Below are positions 55,590-63,954 of a DNA stretch of 64,000 nt, in pieces. Position numbers and translations under genes: made by a program. The stretch comes from JAAUTG01 sp964458705. Lineage in GTDB: Bacteria > Bacteroidota > Bacteroidia > Chitinophagales > Saprospiraceae. Every line of letters starts with the position of its first letter. The first letter of the stretch is position 1. The stretch spans positions 1-64,000 of the forward strand of contig CAYWKD010000002.1 of assembly GCA_964458705.1 (NCBI GenBank), in the 5' to 3' direction. The notes under the pieces are model-generated. The model did not search any database, was not told the DNA's origin, and saw only the letters and a program-made list of their open reading frames with translations.

Positions 55590-55737
55590 AATTTAATTTC
55601 ATTTTTTCTTGGCAATATATACACATTGTGGGATAATACGAACTAAAGATATTGAGTTAAAAAAATCAATGATTGCTTTACGACCAAACCCAGACAATTA
55701 TGCTCACTACCTTTAAGAAATTATAGTAATAGATGAG

Positions 55738-55745
55738 TAACTTTG
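55738..55745 (+). promoter_or_regulatory. Candidate -7 element of the CotH gene
   Basis: TAACTTTG fits TAnnTTTG and overlaps the region just after an in-frame ATG at 55733. A start near 55752 would exclude that ATG, favouring the ATG at 55766. Confidence 0.48.
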
Positions 55746-55765
55746 TAGCTAATAATCAATGTGTC

Positions 55766-57370
55766 ATGCGAACTTTTGCCCTTGTTTTATTTCTTACATG
55801 CTCAATCAGTGCTTTTGGGCAAGAAAACCTGTATGCTTGGGATACCATTCAAGATATTAGGATTTACTTCAAACAAGACAACTGGCAAAGAATACTTAAT
55901 CATTACAAAAAATTGGGTAATAAAGATCGCTTGACAGCAGATGTATCTATTGGTGGTGTGAACTATGAAGGTGTAGGTGTTCGATATAAAGGCAATAGTT
56001 CCTATAATAATGCCCATAATGAGGACGAATCAAAACTACCTTTCAACATCAAGTTGGATTATGAGAATAATGACCTCGAAACACCAGAGGGTTTTGACAA
56101 AATAAAACTAGCCAATTTATTTCGTGACCCAAGCTACACAAGAGAAATACTAGCCTACGAAATCGCTCGAAAGTATATGCCTGCTCCTAAATGTAATTTT
56201 GCCAGCGTATATATCAACGATAAACACTGGGGGCTATACAGCAATGTAGAATCTATTGACAAACATTTCCTTAAAATTTATTACGGTGAAAAGAACGGAA
56301 CATTATTTAAATGTGATCCAGAATCTTGGAATATAGAAACACGCGCAGGCTGTCAGGAAGGTGGAAGAGCCACACTCAATTTTTTAGGCAGTGACATCAA
56401 GTGTTATGAAAATTATTACGAGCTCAAATCAGATAATATTGAAGGTTGGGATGACTTACTTTTCCTTGCTAATACACTAGAGCAGGAAAATATAGAGTTG
56501 GATAGCGTACTAGATATTGGGCAAACGCTTTGGATGTTGGCGTTCAATAATGTTATTGTAAACTTAGACAGCTACACGGGCTTGCTTTGTCATAATTATT
56601 ACTTATACAAGACGACTGATGGGCGATTTCATCCATTGGTCTGGGATATGAATTTGGCTTTTGGAGGCTTCAGAATGTCAGGTGAGGGAGGAGCAATGAC
56701 AAATGAAGAAATGCAAAGCATGAGTCCATTTTTACATTACAAAAATACCAAGCGTCCACTCATCAATAAATTGTTGTCTAATGATCTTAACAGAAAAATA
56801 TACCTTGCAAAGGTAAAAACCATCCTTGAAGAGAACTTTCAAAGCGGCTGGTACAAAGAAAGAATACAAGAAATACAGGCATTGATTGATACTGCCGTGC
56901 AAAAGGATTCCAATAAGTTATACACATATGAGCAATTCAAAGCAAACGTAGATAGCACCTCAAAAGCAGGAAGTACCGAGATCATTGGTATTACAGAGTT
57001 AATGGAGGCTCGAGTTGAATACTTAAATCAGCATCCATTATTGAAAAAAAAGTACCCCACCATCGAAGATGTTCGACACAAATTGGTAGCAGATTCGTTG
57101 GTGAATGTCAATGTATCCGCTGAAGAAGCTACTCAAGTATGGCTGTTTCATAGGGCAGCCACCTCTTCTATTTTTCGGAAAACGTTGATGACAAAACAAA
57201 AGGACGAGCAGTGGAATATTCAATTATCTTACCAACCCAATTTGCAATATTACATAGTAGCTGAAGGGGCAGAAACTGCATCTCTACTACCCAAGCGTGC
57301 AGGTATGCAGTATTTTACAGTCCTCGAGAAAAAAGCTGACTCAACCCCAAAATCAGCGATGAATAAATAA
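55766..57370 (+). CDS. CotH kinase family secreted protein
   Basis: The ATG at 55766 gives 534 residues with a proper signal peptide (MRTFALVLFLTCSISAFGQ). The CotH domain follows: IRIYFKQDNWQRIL, GVGVRYKGNSSYNNAH, LPFNIKLDYENNDLETPEG, KIKLANLFRDPSYTREILAYEIARKYM, WGLYSNVESIDKHFLK and HPLVWDMNLAFGGF with the metal-binding Asp of this atypical kinase fold. CotH in Bacillus phosphorylates coat proteins; secreted relatives in Bacteroidota are of unknown substrate. The C-terminal 80 residues form a separate small beta region. No sorting domain was seen. Confidence 0.9.
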   Translation: MRTFALVLFLTCSISAFGQENLYAWDTIQDIRIYFKQDNWQRILNHYKKLGNKDRLTADVSIGGVNYEGVGVRYKGNSSYNNAHNEDESKLPFNIKLDYENNDLETPEGFDKIKLANLFRDPSYTREILAYEIARKYMPAPKCNFASVYINDKHWGLYSNVESIDKHFLKIYYGEKNGTLFKCDPESWNIETRAGCQEGGRATLNFLGSDIKCYENYYELKSDNIEGWDDLLFLANTLEQENIELDSVLDIGQTLWMLAFNNVIVNLDSYTGLLCHNYYLYKTTDGRFHPLVWDMNLAFGGFRMSGEGGAMTNEEMQSMSPFLHYKNTKRPLINKLLSNDLNRKIYLAKVKTILEENFQSGWYKERIQEIQALIDTAVQKDSNKLYTYEQFKANVDSTSKAGSTEIIGITELMEARVEYLNQHPLLKKKYPTIEDVRHKLVADSLVNVNVSAEEATQVWLFHRAATSSIFRKTLMTKQKDEQWNIQLSYQPNLQYYIVAEGAETASLLPKRAGMQYFTVLEKKADSTPKSAMNK

Positions 57371-57774
57371 TAATTGAGCTTTTTTTCATTGAGCTATTGC
57401 TTTGCATTAAAATAAAATTTATCTTTATGTTAGTTTTTTAGTAATCTTGTTAGAGGTAAGTTGTTAGTAGAATATAAATTAAAATTAGCCTTAGCTATCT
57501 TCACTACGATTCTTCCCTGATATTATAAGTAATTAAGAAACAGTATTGAAAACTAAAAGTCAGTTTTTGATAATGAGGAGTTTTAGATATGCTAGATAAG
57601 TATTGCGTTAACTAAAGAAGAAGTTAGCGTACGTTTCATTCTATTGCTTTCGTTTACAAAGGCAGAATAGTATTTGCCTATTTTAAATGTGGTTTATTTT
57701 TTTATTTTTATATTAGCTACTTAGAATTATTTTAATCAATAGAATTTCTAGGTGGCATTACTTTATTTTTTATT
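57371..57774. other. Long AT-rich intergenic region and likely 5' UTR of the RRM gene
   Basis: About 400 bp without a gene. A 10-bp hairpin (57604-57631) is present. The last 100 bp before the RRM start are very T-rich, as in cold-shock-type leaders. No TAnnTTTG was found and no small frame is convincing. Confidence 0.55.
57604..57631 (+). promoter_or_regulatory. Hairpin upstream of the RRM gene
   Basis: TGCGTTAACT (57604-57613) can pair with AGTTAGCGTA (57622-57631), ten pairs with two G-U, over an 8-nt loop AAAGAAGA. No T-run follows, so it is not a terminator. It may be a leader structure or an RNA-binding site. Confidence 0.4.
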
Positions 57775-58146
57775 ATGAATATTTTTGTTGCAAAGTTAGA
57801 CTACAACACGTCTAGCGAAGACCTTCAGTATGCTTTTGAAGCGTATGGAGAAGTAGATTCTGCTAAAGTTATTATGGATCGTGATACAGGACGATCTAAA
57901 GGTTTTGGCTTCGTTGAAATGCCGGATGATGATGAAGCTCAAAACGCCATTGATGGGTTGAATGAGACTGAGTTAGACGGTAGAACAATTGTAGTGAAGA
58001 AAGCTACACCAAAAGAAGATCGTGGTGGCGGCGGCGGCGGTGGTCGTGGTCGTGGTGGCTACGGCGGTGGAAACCGTGGTGGCGGTGGTGGAAACCGTGG
58101 TGGTGGTTACGGCGGTGGAAACCGTGATAGAAACGACCGTTGGTAA
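57775..58146 (+). CDS. RRM-type RNA-binding protein with glycine-rich tail
   Basis: The 123-residue protein has one RNA recognition motif at residues 1-78, with RNP2 IFVAKL and RNP1 KGFGFVEM and the usual 'DRDTGRSKGFG' loop. A tail of about 40 residues built from GGGG, RGR, GGY and GNRGG repeats follows. This layout matches the bacterial glycine-rich RRM proteins of Cyanobacteria and Bacteroidota, which bind RNA and are often cold-induced. It is followed by a strong terminator and preceded by a long AT-rich leader, so it may be autoregulated; that is inference. Confidence 0.93.
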   Translation: MNIFVAKLDYNTSSEDLQYAFEAYGEVDSAKVIMDRDTGRSKGFGFVEMPDDDEAQNAIDGLNETELDGRTIVVKKATPKEDRGGGGGGGRGRGGYGGGNRGGGGGNRGGGYGGGNRDRNDRW

Positions 58147-58170
58147 GCAATACACAATGTTAACTATCAA

Positions 58171-58207
58171 AACGTCAATTGGATATTGTTTCAATTGGCG
58201 TTTTTTT
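58171..58207 (+). terminator. Terminator after the RRM gene
   Basis: A 10-bp stem with one G-U pair (AACGTCAATT at 58171-58180, AATTGGCGTT at 58193-58202) and a 12-nt loop is followed by TTTTT. It begins 25 bp past the stop codon. Confidence 0.82.
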
Positions 58208-58283
58208 ATTTGTAAATGAATACTTTTAGCGATAGTTAACTATAATATTTTTTATTCGTTATAATTACACAGAAACAAATATC

Positions 58284-58649
58284 ATGGGAACATCAAAATA
58301 CGAAGTAGCACAAAAGCGTATTAATGAAAAGCGTAAATTCAGAAAGCATTTTTTGGTTTTCATATTGGTAAATACTTTTTTGGCGGTAGTTAATTTATTC
58401 CTTTCTAATACTAATGATTTGTGGTTTTTATATTCTCTTTTTGGATGGGGTATAGGAATAACCATGCAGTATTACAACGTCTATATTCAACCTGAATGGG
58501 AGGAAAAAGAATTTAAAAAAGAGGTGAATCGGCTCGAAGGGCACGCTCGCTCTATCTTTACAGAAGAAGGACGACTAGAGCTAGATGATTTTCTACCTGA
58601 AAAAGAAAAAGAATTGGCTAAGAAGTGGAAGGACACCGATTTAGTTTGA
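58284..58649 (+). CDS. 2TM domain-containing membrane protein
   Basis: The 121-residue protein has the 2TM domain: KYEVAQKRINEKRKFRKHFLVFILVNTFLAVVNLFL, a short loop, then NDLWFLYSLFGWGIGITMQYYNVYI. The two membrane helices are at about residues 20-42 and 50-70, followed by a charged cytoplasmic tail with an EEGRLELDDFLPEKEKELAKK helix. Function of 2TM is unknown; it occurs alone or fused to histidine kinases in Bacteroidota. It begins 77 bp after the terminator of the RRM gene, so it has its own promoter. Confidence 0.9.
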   Translation: MGTSKYEVAQKRINEKRKFRKHFLVFILVNTFLAVVNLFLSNTNDLWFLYSLFGWGIGITMQYYNVYIQPEWEEKEFKKEVNRLEGHARSIFTEEGRLELDDFLPEKEKELAKKWKDTDLV

Positions 58650-58731
58650 TGCAAGTAAGCTAATACTTCATCTTCAAGAAAAAACCTTATCCCTACGAAG
58701 TTTATCCTGATTAGATAGATTATTGAATTTA

Positions 58732-59847
58732 TCAACGATTAGGCAGCTCCATCGCTAGAATACCCCCCTTCAAATTATAGAGATTTTTAAATCCATGCTC
58801 ACTTTCTAAGTACTCAATAGCTTTTTGACTACGCGCCCCCATTTTACAGTGAACAACCACTTTTTTAGTGCGATCAATTTTATTGACTTGACTTGGTAAA
58901 CTCCTCAATGGAATCAGTGTGCCATTTAGGTTTTTGGCTTCATACTCATAAGGTTCTCTTACATCAATAAGCTGAAAGTCTCCCTGCTGAGACATCAATA
59001 TTTTTAACTCTTCTGCAGTAATTTCTTTTATGCCATTAGGCAATGCACAGTATGCTTCTAATTCTTTCAGTTCTGTGATTTCTAAAGTAGGATTTTTGGG
59101 TACGCTCAGCACTCTTGTCGTAAAAGTAGCAGCATCAAAGAGAAATAGCTTGCCCGCTAATGGCTCACCAATTTTTGCTGCAATTTTGATAACTTCATTA
59201 GCTTGCATACTACCAATGATACCAGGAAGTACGCCTAATACGCCTCCTTCTGCACAACTAGGAACAGCACCGGGTGCAGGAGCTTCTGGAAATAAATCTC
59301 TATAATTTACACCTCTACTTCCATCGGGGTTTGGATAATTAAAAACAGCTACTTGACCTTCGTAACGAAAAATAGAAGCATATACATTAATTTTTCCAGC
59401 TAGCACACAGGCATCATTCACCAAATAACGAGTGGGGAAATTGTCTGTACCATCTGCAATAATATCATAAGGCTCAATGATATGCAGTATATTTTTAATC
59501 GTTAATCGCTCTTGATAAGTTGTAATTTTGATATGCGGATTGAGGTTTTGTAACCGCTTTTTTGCTGCTAACACTTTAGGAATACCAACTTCTTCTACAC
59601 CATATAGCACTTGTCGTTGCAAGTTACTTTCATCTACCACATCATCATCAATGATGCCAATATGCCCAATGCCCGCTGCCGCTAAATACAGTAATACTGG
59701 GCTTCCTAATCCTCCCGCACCTACTACTAAAACACTAGCCATTTTAAGTCTTTTTTGACCTTCTCGGCCAAAATCAGGCAGGGTAAAATGGCGTGCATAG
59801 CGTGATAATTCTGCTGTACTAAACTGATCGTTAGTTTTGTTCATCAT
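58732..59847 (-). CDS. moeB: Molybdopterin-synthase adenylyltransferase MoeB with rhodanese domain
   Basis: The 371-residue protein has a ThiF/MoeB E1-like adenylation domain (VLVVGAGGLGSPVLLYLAAAGIGHIGIIDDDVVDESNLQRQVLY, with the nucleotide loop and catalytic R). The segment YDIIADGTDNFPTRYLVNDACV and the CAEGGVLGVLPGIIG site follow. A C-terminal rhodanese domain (LIDVREPYEYEAKNLNGT) ends with the active Cys in VVHCKMGARSQKAIEYL. It adenylates MoaD/ThiS-type carriers and supplies sulfur. The ThiF-rhodanese fusion is common; the carrier is not in the window. Confidence 0.94.
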   Translation of the reverse strand: MMNKTNDQFSTAELSRYARHFTLPDFGREGQKRLKMASVLVVGAGGLGSPVLLYLAAAGIGHIGIIDDDVVDESNLQRQVLYGVEEVGIPKVLAAKKRLQNLNPHIKITTYQERLTIKNILHIIEPYDIIADGTDNFPTRYLVNDACVLAGKINVYASIFRYEGQVAVFNYPNPDGSRGVNYRDLFPEAPAPGAVPSCAEGGVLGVLPGIIGSMQANEVIKIAAKIGEPLAGKLFLFDAATFTTRVLSVPKNPTLEITELKELEAYCALPNGIKEITAEELKILMSQQGDFQLIDVREPYEYEAKNLNGTLIPLRSLPSQVNKIDRTKKVVVHCKMGARSQKAIEYLESEHGFKNLYNLKGGILAMELPNR

Positions 59848-59950
59848 ATCCTTTTATACTCATTTTCAACAACTTAATTGAGTGTACTCAAGAGCGAAAA
59901 TCTAACAGCGTTGAATAAGTCAAAGTTGTAATCACTGCTTAAATGATCGT

Positions 59951-59981
59951 TTGTTATTCCAACTGTGTAAGCGTAACTTTA
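59951..59981 (+). promoter_or_regulatory. Promoter of the CarboxypepD_reg coiled-coil gene
   Basis: TTG at 59951-59953, exactly 20 bp, then TAACTTTA at 59974-59981 (one mismatch to TAnnTTTG) lies 22 bp before the start codon. The short leader fits Bacteroidota. Confidence 0.6.
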
Positions 59982-60003
59982 CCCTCATAAAAAACATTTT
60001 GCC

Positions 60004-61026
60004 ATGAGAATTTTGCTAGTTATTGCCTTTTTAATACCGCTTGCCTTAATCGGACAAACCGTGTCGATAAAAGGGTATATTGTTGATTCTGACAATGAAG
60101 CGATTGTCAATGTAAGGGTAAAGGTAGGGAGTGCTGCCTCTGCTTACACCGATGAAGAGGGGTTCTTTGAATCGGAGTTATCATTGAGAAGTCATGCAAA
60201 CCGTCGCACGAAAATAGTAGTTGAAAAAAAAGGCTATCAAACCTATGAAGACAACAGCCTTATTATCACGGATAGCAAAACTAAAGTGCTCGACAAAATT
60301 ACACTTTTTAGAGAAGGTGAGTCGCCAACTACTGCTGGAGCAGAAGTAGTAAAAGACAACAGTAATCTTATTGAGACAAATGATGAAATGATTGAAGAAA
60401 ATCAATCAGTACTCAATACTTTCGATAATCTTCCCATTCAATATCGTGCAGAAATTCGTTCGCTCCAAACTCAGATGGAACAGAGCCGAATTACGATTAA
60501 TGAGTTGAAAAGACTAGTAGCAAGCATTGAGGATGAACTGAGCAGAAAGAATGACAAAGACCGTTTTTTACAGAATTTATTGACAAAAGAACAGACTATT
60601 CTCGGACAGCAAGAGCGCATTATGTCGAGTCAAGAAGCTATTATTAAAGCATTGAGCCTGCAATCAGCAAAGGGCAATTTGAAAATTGCCAACGCAAAAG
60701 TGCGTCGAGCTAACAATGATGCCATAGATATTACTTTTCGATTAGAAGATGCTTTTGGCAATCGTCCGACGGCGGGCGAAACGCAAGTCATTGGAATTAA
60801 GGTAGCACAATTGACAGGACAAAGTGGAGTGAAAAATCTACAGTTTCGTCCAGATGGTTCTGAATTAGAAAGAATGCTACTCGAACAAAACGTAGATTTA
60901 TCAAGAGAAAATACCATCCGCTTCAGTAGTCCAAATGCCTTCAGATGGAAGTATCGCAGAAAAGGTTACATTATTTCCTTTTATGTTGGCGATACCTTAA
61001 TTGGTGTGCAAGGATTTAGGAAGTAA
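60004..61026 (+). CDS. Exported protein with CarboxypepD_reg-like domain and coiled coil
   Basis: The 340-residue protein has a signal peptide (MRILLVIAFLIPLALIGQ). Residues about 20-95 form a carboxypeptidase-regulatory-like beta domain (VSIKGYIVDSDNEAIVNVRVKVG, DEEGFFESEL). Residues about 145-215 form a coiled coil (QTQMEQSRITINELKRLVASIEDEL, LLTKEQTILGQQERIMSSQEAI). A C-terminal beta domain follows (KIANAKVRRANNDAIDITFRLED ... WKYRRKGYIISFYVGDTLIGVQGF), apparently part of a surface or periplasmic assembly. No family for the whole was recognised. It has a good promoter and terminator and is monocistronic. Confidence 0.8.
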   Translation: MRILLVIAFLIPLALIGQTVSIKGYIVDSDNEAIVNVRVKVGSAASAYTDEEGFFESELSLRSHANRRTKIVVEKKGYQTYEDNSLIITDSKTKVLDKITLFREGESPTTAGAEVVKDNSNLIETNDEMIEENQSVLNTFDNLPIQYRAEIRSLQTQMEQSRITINELKRLVASIEDELSRKNDKDRFLQNLLTKEQTILGQQERIMSSQEAIIKALSLQSAKGNLKIANAKVRRANNDAIDITFRLEDAFGNRPTAGETQVIGIKVAQLTGQSGVKNLQFRPDGSELERMLLEQNVDLSRENTIRFSSPNAFRWKYRRKGYIISFYVGDTLIGVQGFRK

Positions 61027-61074
61027 TTTTCTCTGGAGTTGAATAGTGTATTTCTACGCTAAGCATTAGTCGGC

Positions 61075-61107
61075 AATAGCCATCTTTCGGAAGATGGCTA
61101 TTTTTAT
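61075..61107 (+). terminator. Strong terminator after the coiled-coil gene
   Basis: A 12-bp perfect stem (AATAGCCATCTT at 61075-61086, AAGATGGCTATT at 61091-61102) capped by a TCGG tetraloop is followed by TTTATT. It works on the + strand only, since the - strand lacks a T-run. Confidence 0.88.
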
Positions 61108-61186
61108 TCTAGCTTTTGCTTGTTTCCAATCTTGTAGATTAGGTTTCCAAACTTATCCCTCTTCATGAAGTCTTAGAATGAAGCCA

Positions 61187-63157
61187 TCAAAATCTATTAG
61201 TAATCGTCTTTCCAAACTCAAAAAAAAAGTCTAGCGTATCAGGGTTTCGCATTGCACCCTTATTTGCAGCTTTTTCCACAGGAATACCTAATAATATTTT
61301 TTTAACGGGAGCTTCCAGTTTTTTACCACTAATGGTGTAAGGAATGTCCTCGATTTCAATGATCTCATCGGGAACATGGCGTGGAGAATAGTCTGAGCGC
61401 AACTGTTGCTTGATTTGTTGCTTAGTGGAATCATTTAAAAGTGCTTCTTCATTCATGACAACAAAAAGGGGCATATAGTGCCTACCATTTGCTAGCTCCA
61501 AATTAACAATTAAACTATCCTTAATAGCAGAAATTTTATTGATAGAGCGATAAATTTCTGCTGTACCAATGCGGATACCATGCCGATTCAGCGTTGCATC
61601 TGATCTGCCTAGAATAATGAGCGTATTTCGATCCGTTATTTTTAGCCAGTCGCCATGCCTCCACACGCCTTCGTACATCTCAAAATAGCTGCTTTTGTAG
61701 CGAATTTTATCCTTGTCGTTCCAAAAGTAAATAGGCATGGAAGGCATAGGCTTCGTGATGACCATTTCTCCTACTTCATTTATAATAGGCTCACCCATTT
61801 CGTCAAAAGCATACATAGCACAGCCTAGAGCTCGTCGCTGAATCTCTCCCAAGTAAACAGATTGAGTTGGCACACCACCCACAAAGGCAGTACATACATC
61901 TGTGCCCCCACTCATAGAGCAAAGCCATAAATCTGATTTTATATGGCTGTAAGTCCATTCAAAGGCTTCAGGGGGTAGAGGCGCACCTGTTGAACTCAAA
62001 GAGCGTAAGGCACTTAAATTGAATTGATCTTGAGGGGAGCATTCTGCTTTTCTATTCGCAATTAGGAAAGGTGCGCTTGTTCCAAAATGTTGAATTTCAG
62101 CATCCTGAGTCATTTGCCAAAGTACATTTAGATCGGGATAGCTCGGGCTGCCATCGTATAGTACAATGGTTGCTCCCCTAAGTAGGGCTGCTTGTACAAA
62201 ATTCCACATCATCCAGCCTGTTGTAGTGTACCAAAAAAAACGCTCGCCAGCATGAACATCATTGTGAAAAGCTAAATACTTCAAATGCTCCAATAGTACA
62301 CCACCCTGAGAATGAGTAATTGCTTTGGGGATGCCCGTTGTACCAGAAGAGTATAACACCCAAATTGGATGCTCGAAAGGCACAAGCTCAAAAGTTAATT
62401 GTGCCGATTGATTTTGAATACTCGCCTGCCAATAGGTAACAGACTTGGTGGTACTCAATATAGCTAAGTCGTTCAAATAAGGTAAAAAAACGACTTGCTC
62501 TAAAGTAGGCAATGCCTCAATGATGGTTTCCACAACTATTGTCTTATCGTAAGATTTACCATTATATTGATAGCCATCTACGGTTATAAATACTTTAGGT
62601 TCAATTTGTTGAAAGCGATCAATTACACTATTCGCCCCAAAGTCAGGTGAGCAACTCGACCAAATTGCGCCTAGTGAGCAAGTCGCTAGAAAAGCAATCG
62701 TAGCCTCTGGCACATTAGGCAAAAACGCAACTACTCGATCCCCTTTTTGTATGCCTTTTTCTTTTAGCCATGCTGCAAAAGCTGTTACCTGCTGTTCTAG
62801 CTCCTGCCAACTTATAGACTTTAATTCTTGGTGTTCTGATTGGAAGAGTATCGCTGGAAACTGCTCATTTTTTTGTCTGAAAATATGCTCGGCATAGTTC
62901 AATGTTGAGCCTTTAAACCATCGTGTGTTGGGCATAGCATCATCAGAATGAATATATTGATAAGATGTTGGAGATTGAACTTCGAAGTATTCCCAGATAC
63001 TCTGCCAAAATTCTTTAGTCTCTTCTACCGACCACTGCCAGAGTGCATCGTAGTCTTTAAAATTTAGTTCTTTTTTTTGTTTCAGCCAGTTGAGGTATTC
63101 TTTCAGATTGGTGTTATTCTTAAATATTTCGCTGGGCTGCCAGAGTAATTTGGACAT
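61187..63157 (-). CDS. Acetoacetyl-CoA synthetase
   Basis: The 656-residue acyl-CoA synthetase of the acetoacetate-CoA ligase group activates acetoacetate with ATP and CoA. The AMP-binding signature is WVLYSSGTTGIPKAITHSQGG. The acceptor region includes SSTGAPLPPEAFEW and SMSGGTDVCTAF, and the C-terminal hinge GRSDATLNRHGIRIGTAEIYR and ISGKKLEAPVKKIL carries the catalytic Lys. Length and the N-terminal WQPSEIF...LNYAEHIF block match acetoacetyl-CoA rather than acetyl-CoA synthetase. It likely salvages ketone bodies or polyhydroxybutyrate-type intermediates. It is convergent with the coiled-coil gene and divergent from the RidA-like gene. Confidence 0.93.
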   Translation of the reverse strand: MSKLLWQPSEIFKNNTNLKEYLNWLKQKKELNFKDYDALWQWSVEETKEFWQSIWEYFEVQSPTSYQYIHSDDAMPNTRWFKGSTLNYAEHIFRQKNEQFPAILFQSEHQELKSISWQELEQQVTAFAAWLKEKGIQKGDRVVAFLPNVPEATIAFLATCSLGAIWSSCSPDFGANSVIDRFQQIEPKVFITVDGYQYNGKSYDKTIVVETIIEALPTLEQVVFLPYLNDLAILSTTKSVTYWQASIQNQSAQLTFELVPFEHPIWVLYSSGTTGIPKAITHSQGGVLLEHLKYLAFHNDVHAGERFFWYTTTGWMMWNFVQAALLRGATIVLYDGSPSYPDLNVLWQMTQDAEIQHFGTSAPFLIANRKAECSPQDQFNLSALRSLSSTGAPLPPEAFEWTYSHIKSDLWLCSMSGGTDVCTAFVGGVPTQSVYLGEIQRRALGCAMYAFDEMGEPIINEVGEMVITKPMPSMPIYFWNDKDKIRYKSSYFEMYEGVWRHGDWLKITDRNTLIILGRSDATLNRHGIRIGTAEIYRSINKISAIKDSLIVNLELANGRHYMPLFVVMNEEALLNDSTKQQIKQQLRSDYSPRHVPDEIIEIEDIPYTISGKKLEAPVKKILLGIPVEKAANKGAMRNPDTLDFFFEFGKTITNRF

Positions 63158-63399
63158 ATTGTAGTACTTTTATATTTGAGAATAATAGCTACTCACCATT
63201 CTTAGTATTTGGATGACAACTATAATACTCATTAGGTTTGACGTAATAAATTTTAGAAATTTATTTCAAATGAAGATAGATAAAGCTAAGTCAAATATTG
63301 TCTTCTATTCGTTCAAAAAATCTAAAATTTTTAATTCTGATCCGTGTTGAGTAGCTAAATCCTAACGATAAATTTTGTAATAGATAAATCATCAGTGCC

Positions 63400-63954
63400 A
63401 TGATAAGATTAGTTATATTTAATATCTTCATTTTTTTTGTTTTGATAGCTTGCAACAGCCAATCCAATAAAACAATGTACCAATCGACGCAAACAACCAT
63501 TTCAGAAGATAAACTCAAAGCATTAGGTATAGAGCTACCAGCAGCCTCATCACCAGTAGCCAACTATGTAAATGCTGTGCGTACAGGTAACTTGGTGTTT
63601 CTGGCAGGCAAAGGACCTAAGCAGCCTGATGGTAATTATATCACAGGAAAAGTAGGTAGTGATCTGACCGTAGAACAAGGCTATGAAGCCGCTCGATTGG
63701 TAGGTATTAACCAATTGGCTGTGCTCAAAACTGAACTGGGCAATCTCGATCGAGTAAAGCGCATTGTGAAGGTACTAGGTATGGTAAATGCTACGGAAGA
63801 TTTTACAAATCATCCAGAGGTTATCAATGGTTTTTCTGATTTGATGGTGGAGGTGTTTGGTGAAAAGGGTAAACATGCCAGAGCTGCTGTTGGTATGGGA
63901 TCACTGCCTAGAAACATTGCCGTTGAAATTGAGATGATTGTGGAAGTTGAGTGA
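63400..63954 (+). CDS. RidA/YjgF family protein with lipoprotein signal
   Basis: The 184-residue protein starts with a hydrophobic signal ending in lipobox VLIAC (C18), then a short polar linker. A RidA domain follows from about 36 to the end: ALGIELPAASSPVANYVNAV, NLVFLAGKGPKQPDG, GKVGSDLTVEQGYEAARLVGIN, KRIVKVLGMVNATEDFTNHPEVING, and HARAAVGMGSLPRNIAVEIEMIVEVE with the conserved Arg. RidA hydrolyses reactive enamine/imine intermediates in the cytoplasm; here a lipid anchor would place it at a membrane outside the cytoplasm, which is unusual. It lies close to the acetoacetyl-CoA synthetase gene but divergent. Confidence 0.88.
   Translation: MIRLVIFNIFIFFVLIACNSQSNKTMYQSTQTTISEDKLKALGIELPAASSPVANYVNAVRTGNLVFLAGKGPKQPDGNYITGKVGSDLTVEQGYEAARLVGINQLAVLKTELGNLDRVKRIVKVLGMVNATEDFTNHPEVINGFSDLMVEVFGEKGKHARAAVGMGSLPRNIAVEIEMIVEVE

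Noticed and set aside
57973..58219. Frames on both strands across the glycine-rich tail of the RRM gene
   Set aside because: Produced by GGC/GGT repeats; products are Thr/Val or Ala/Val runs without structure.
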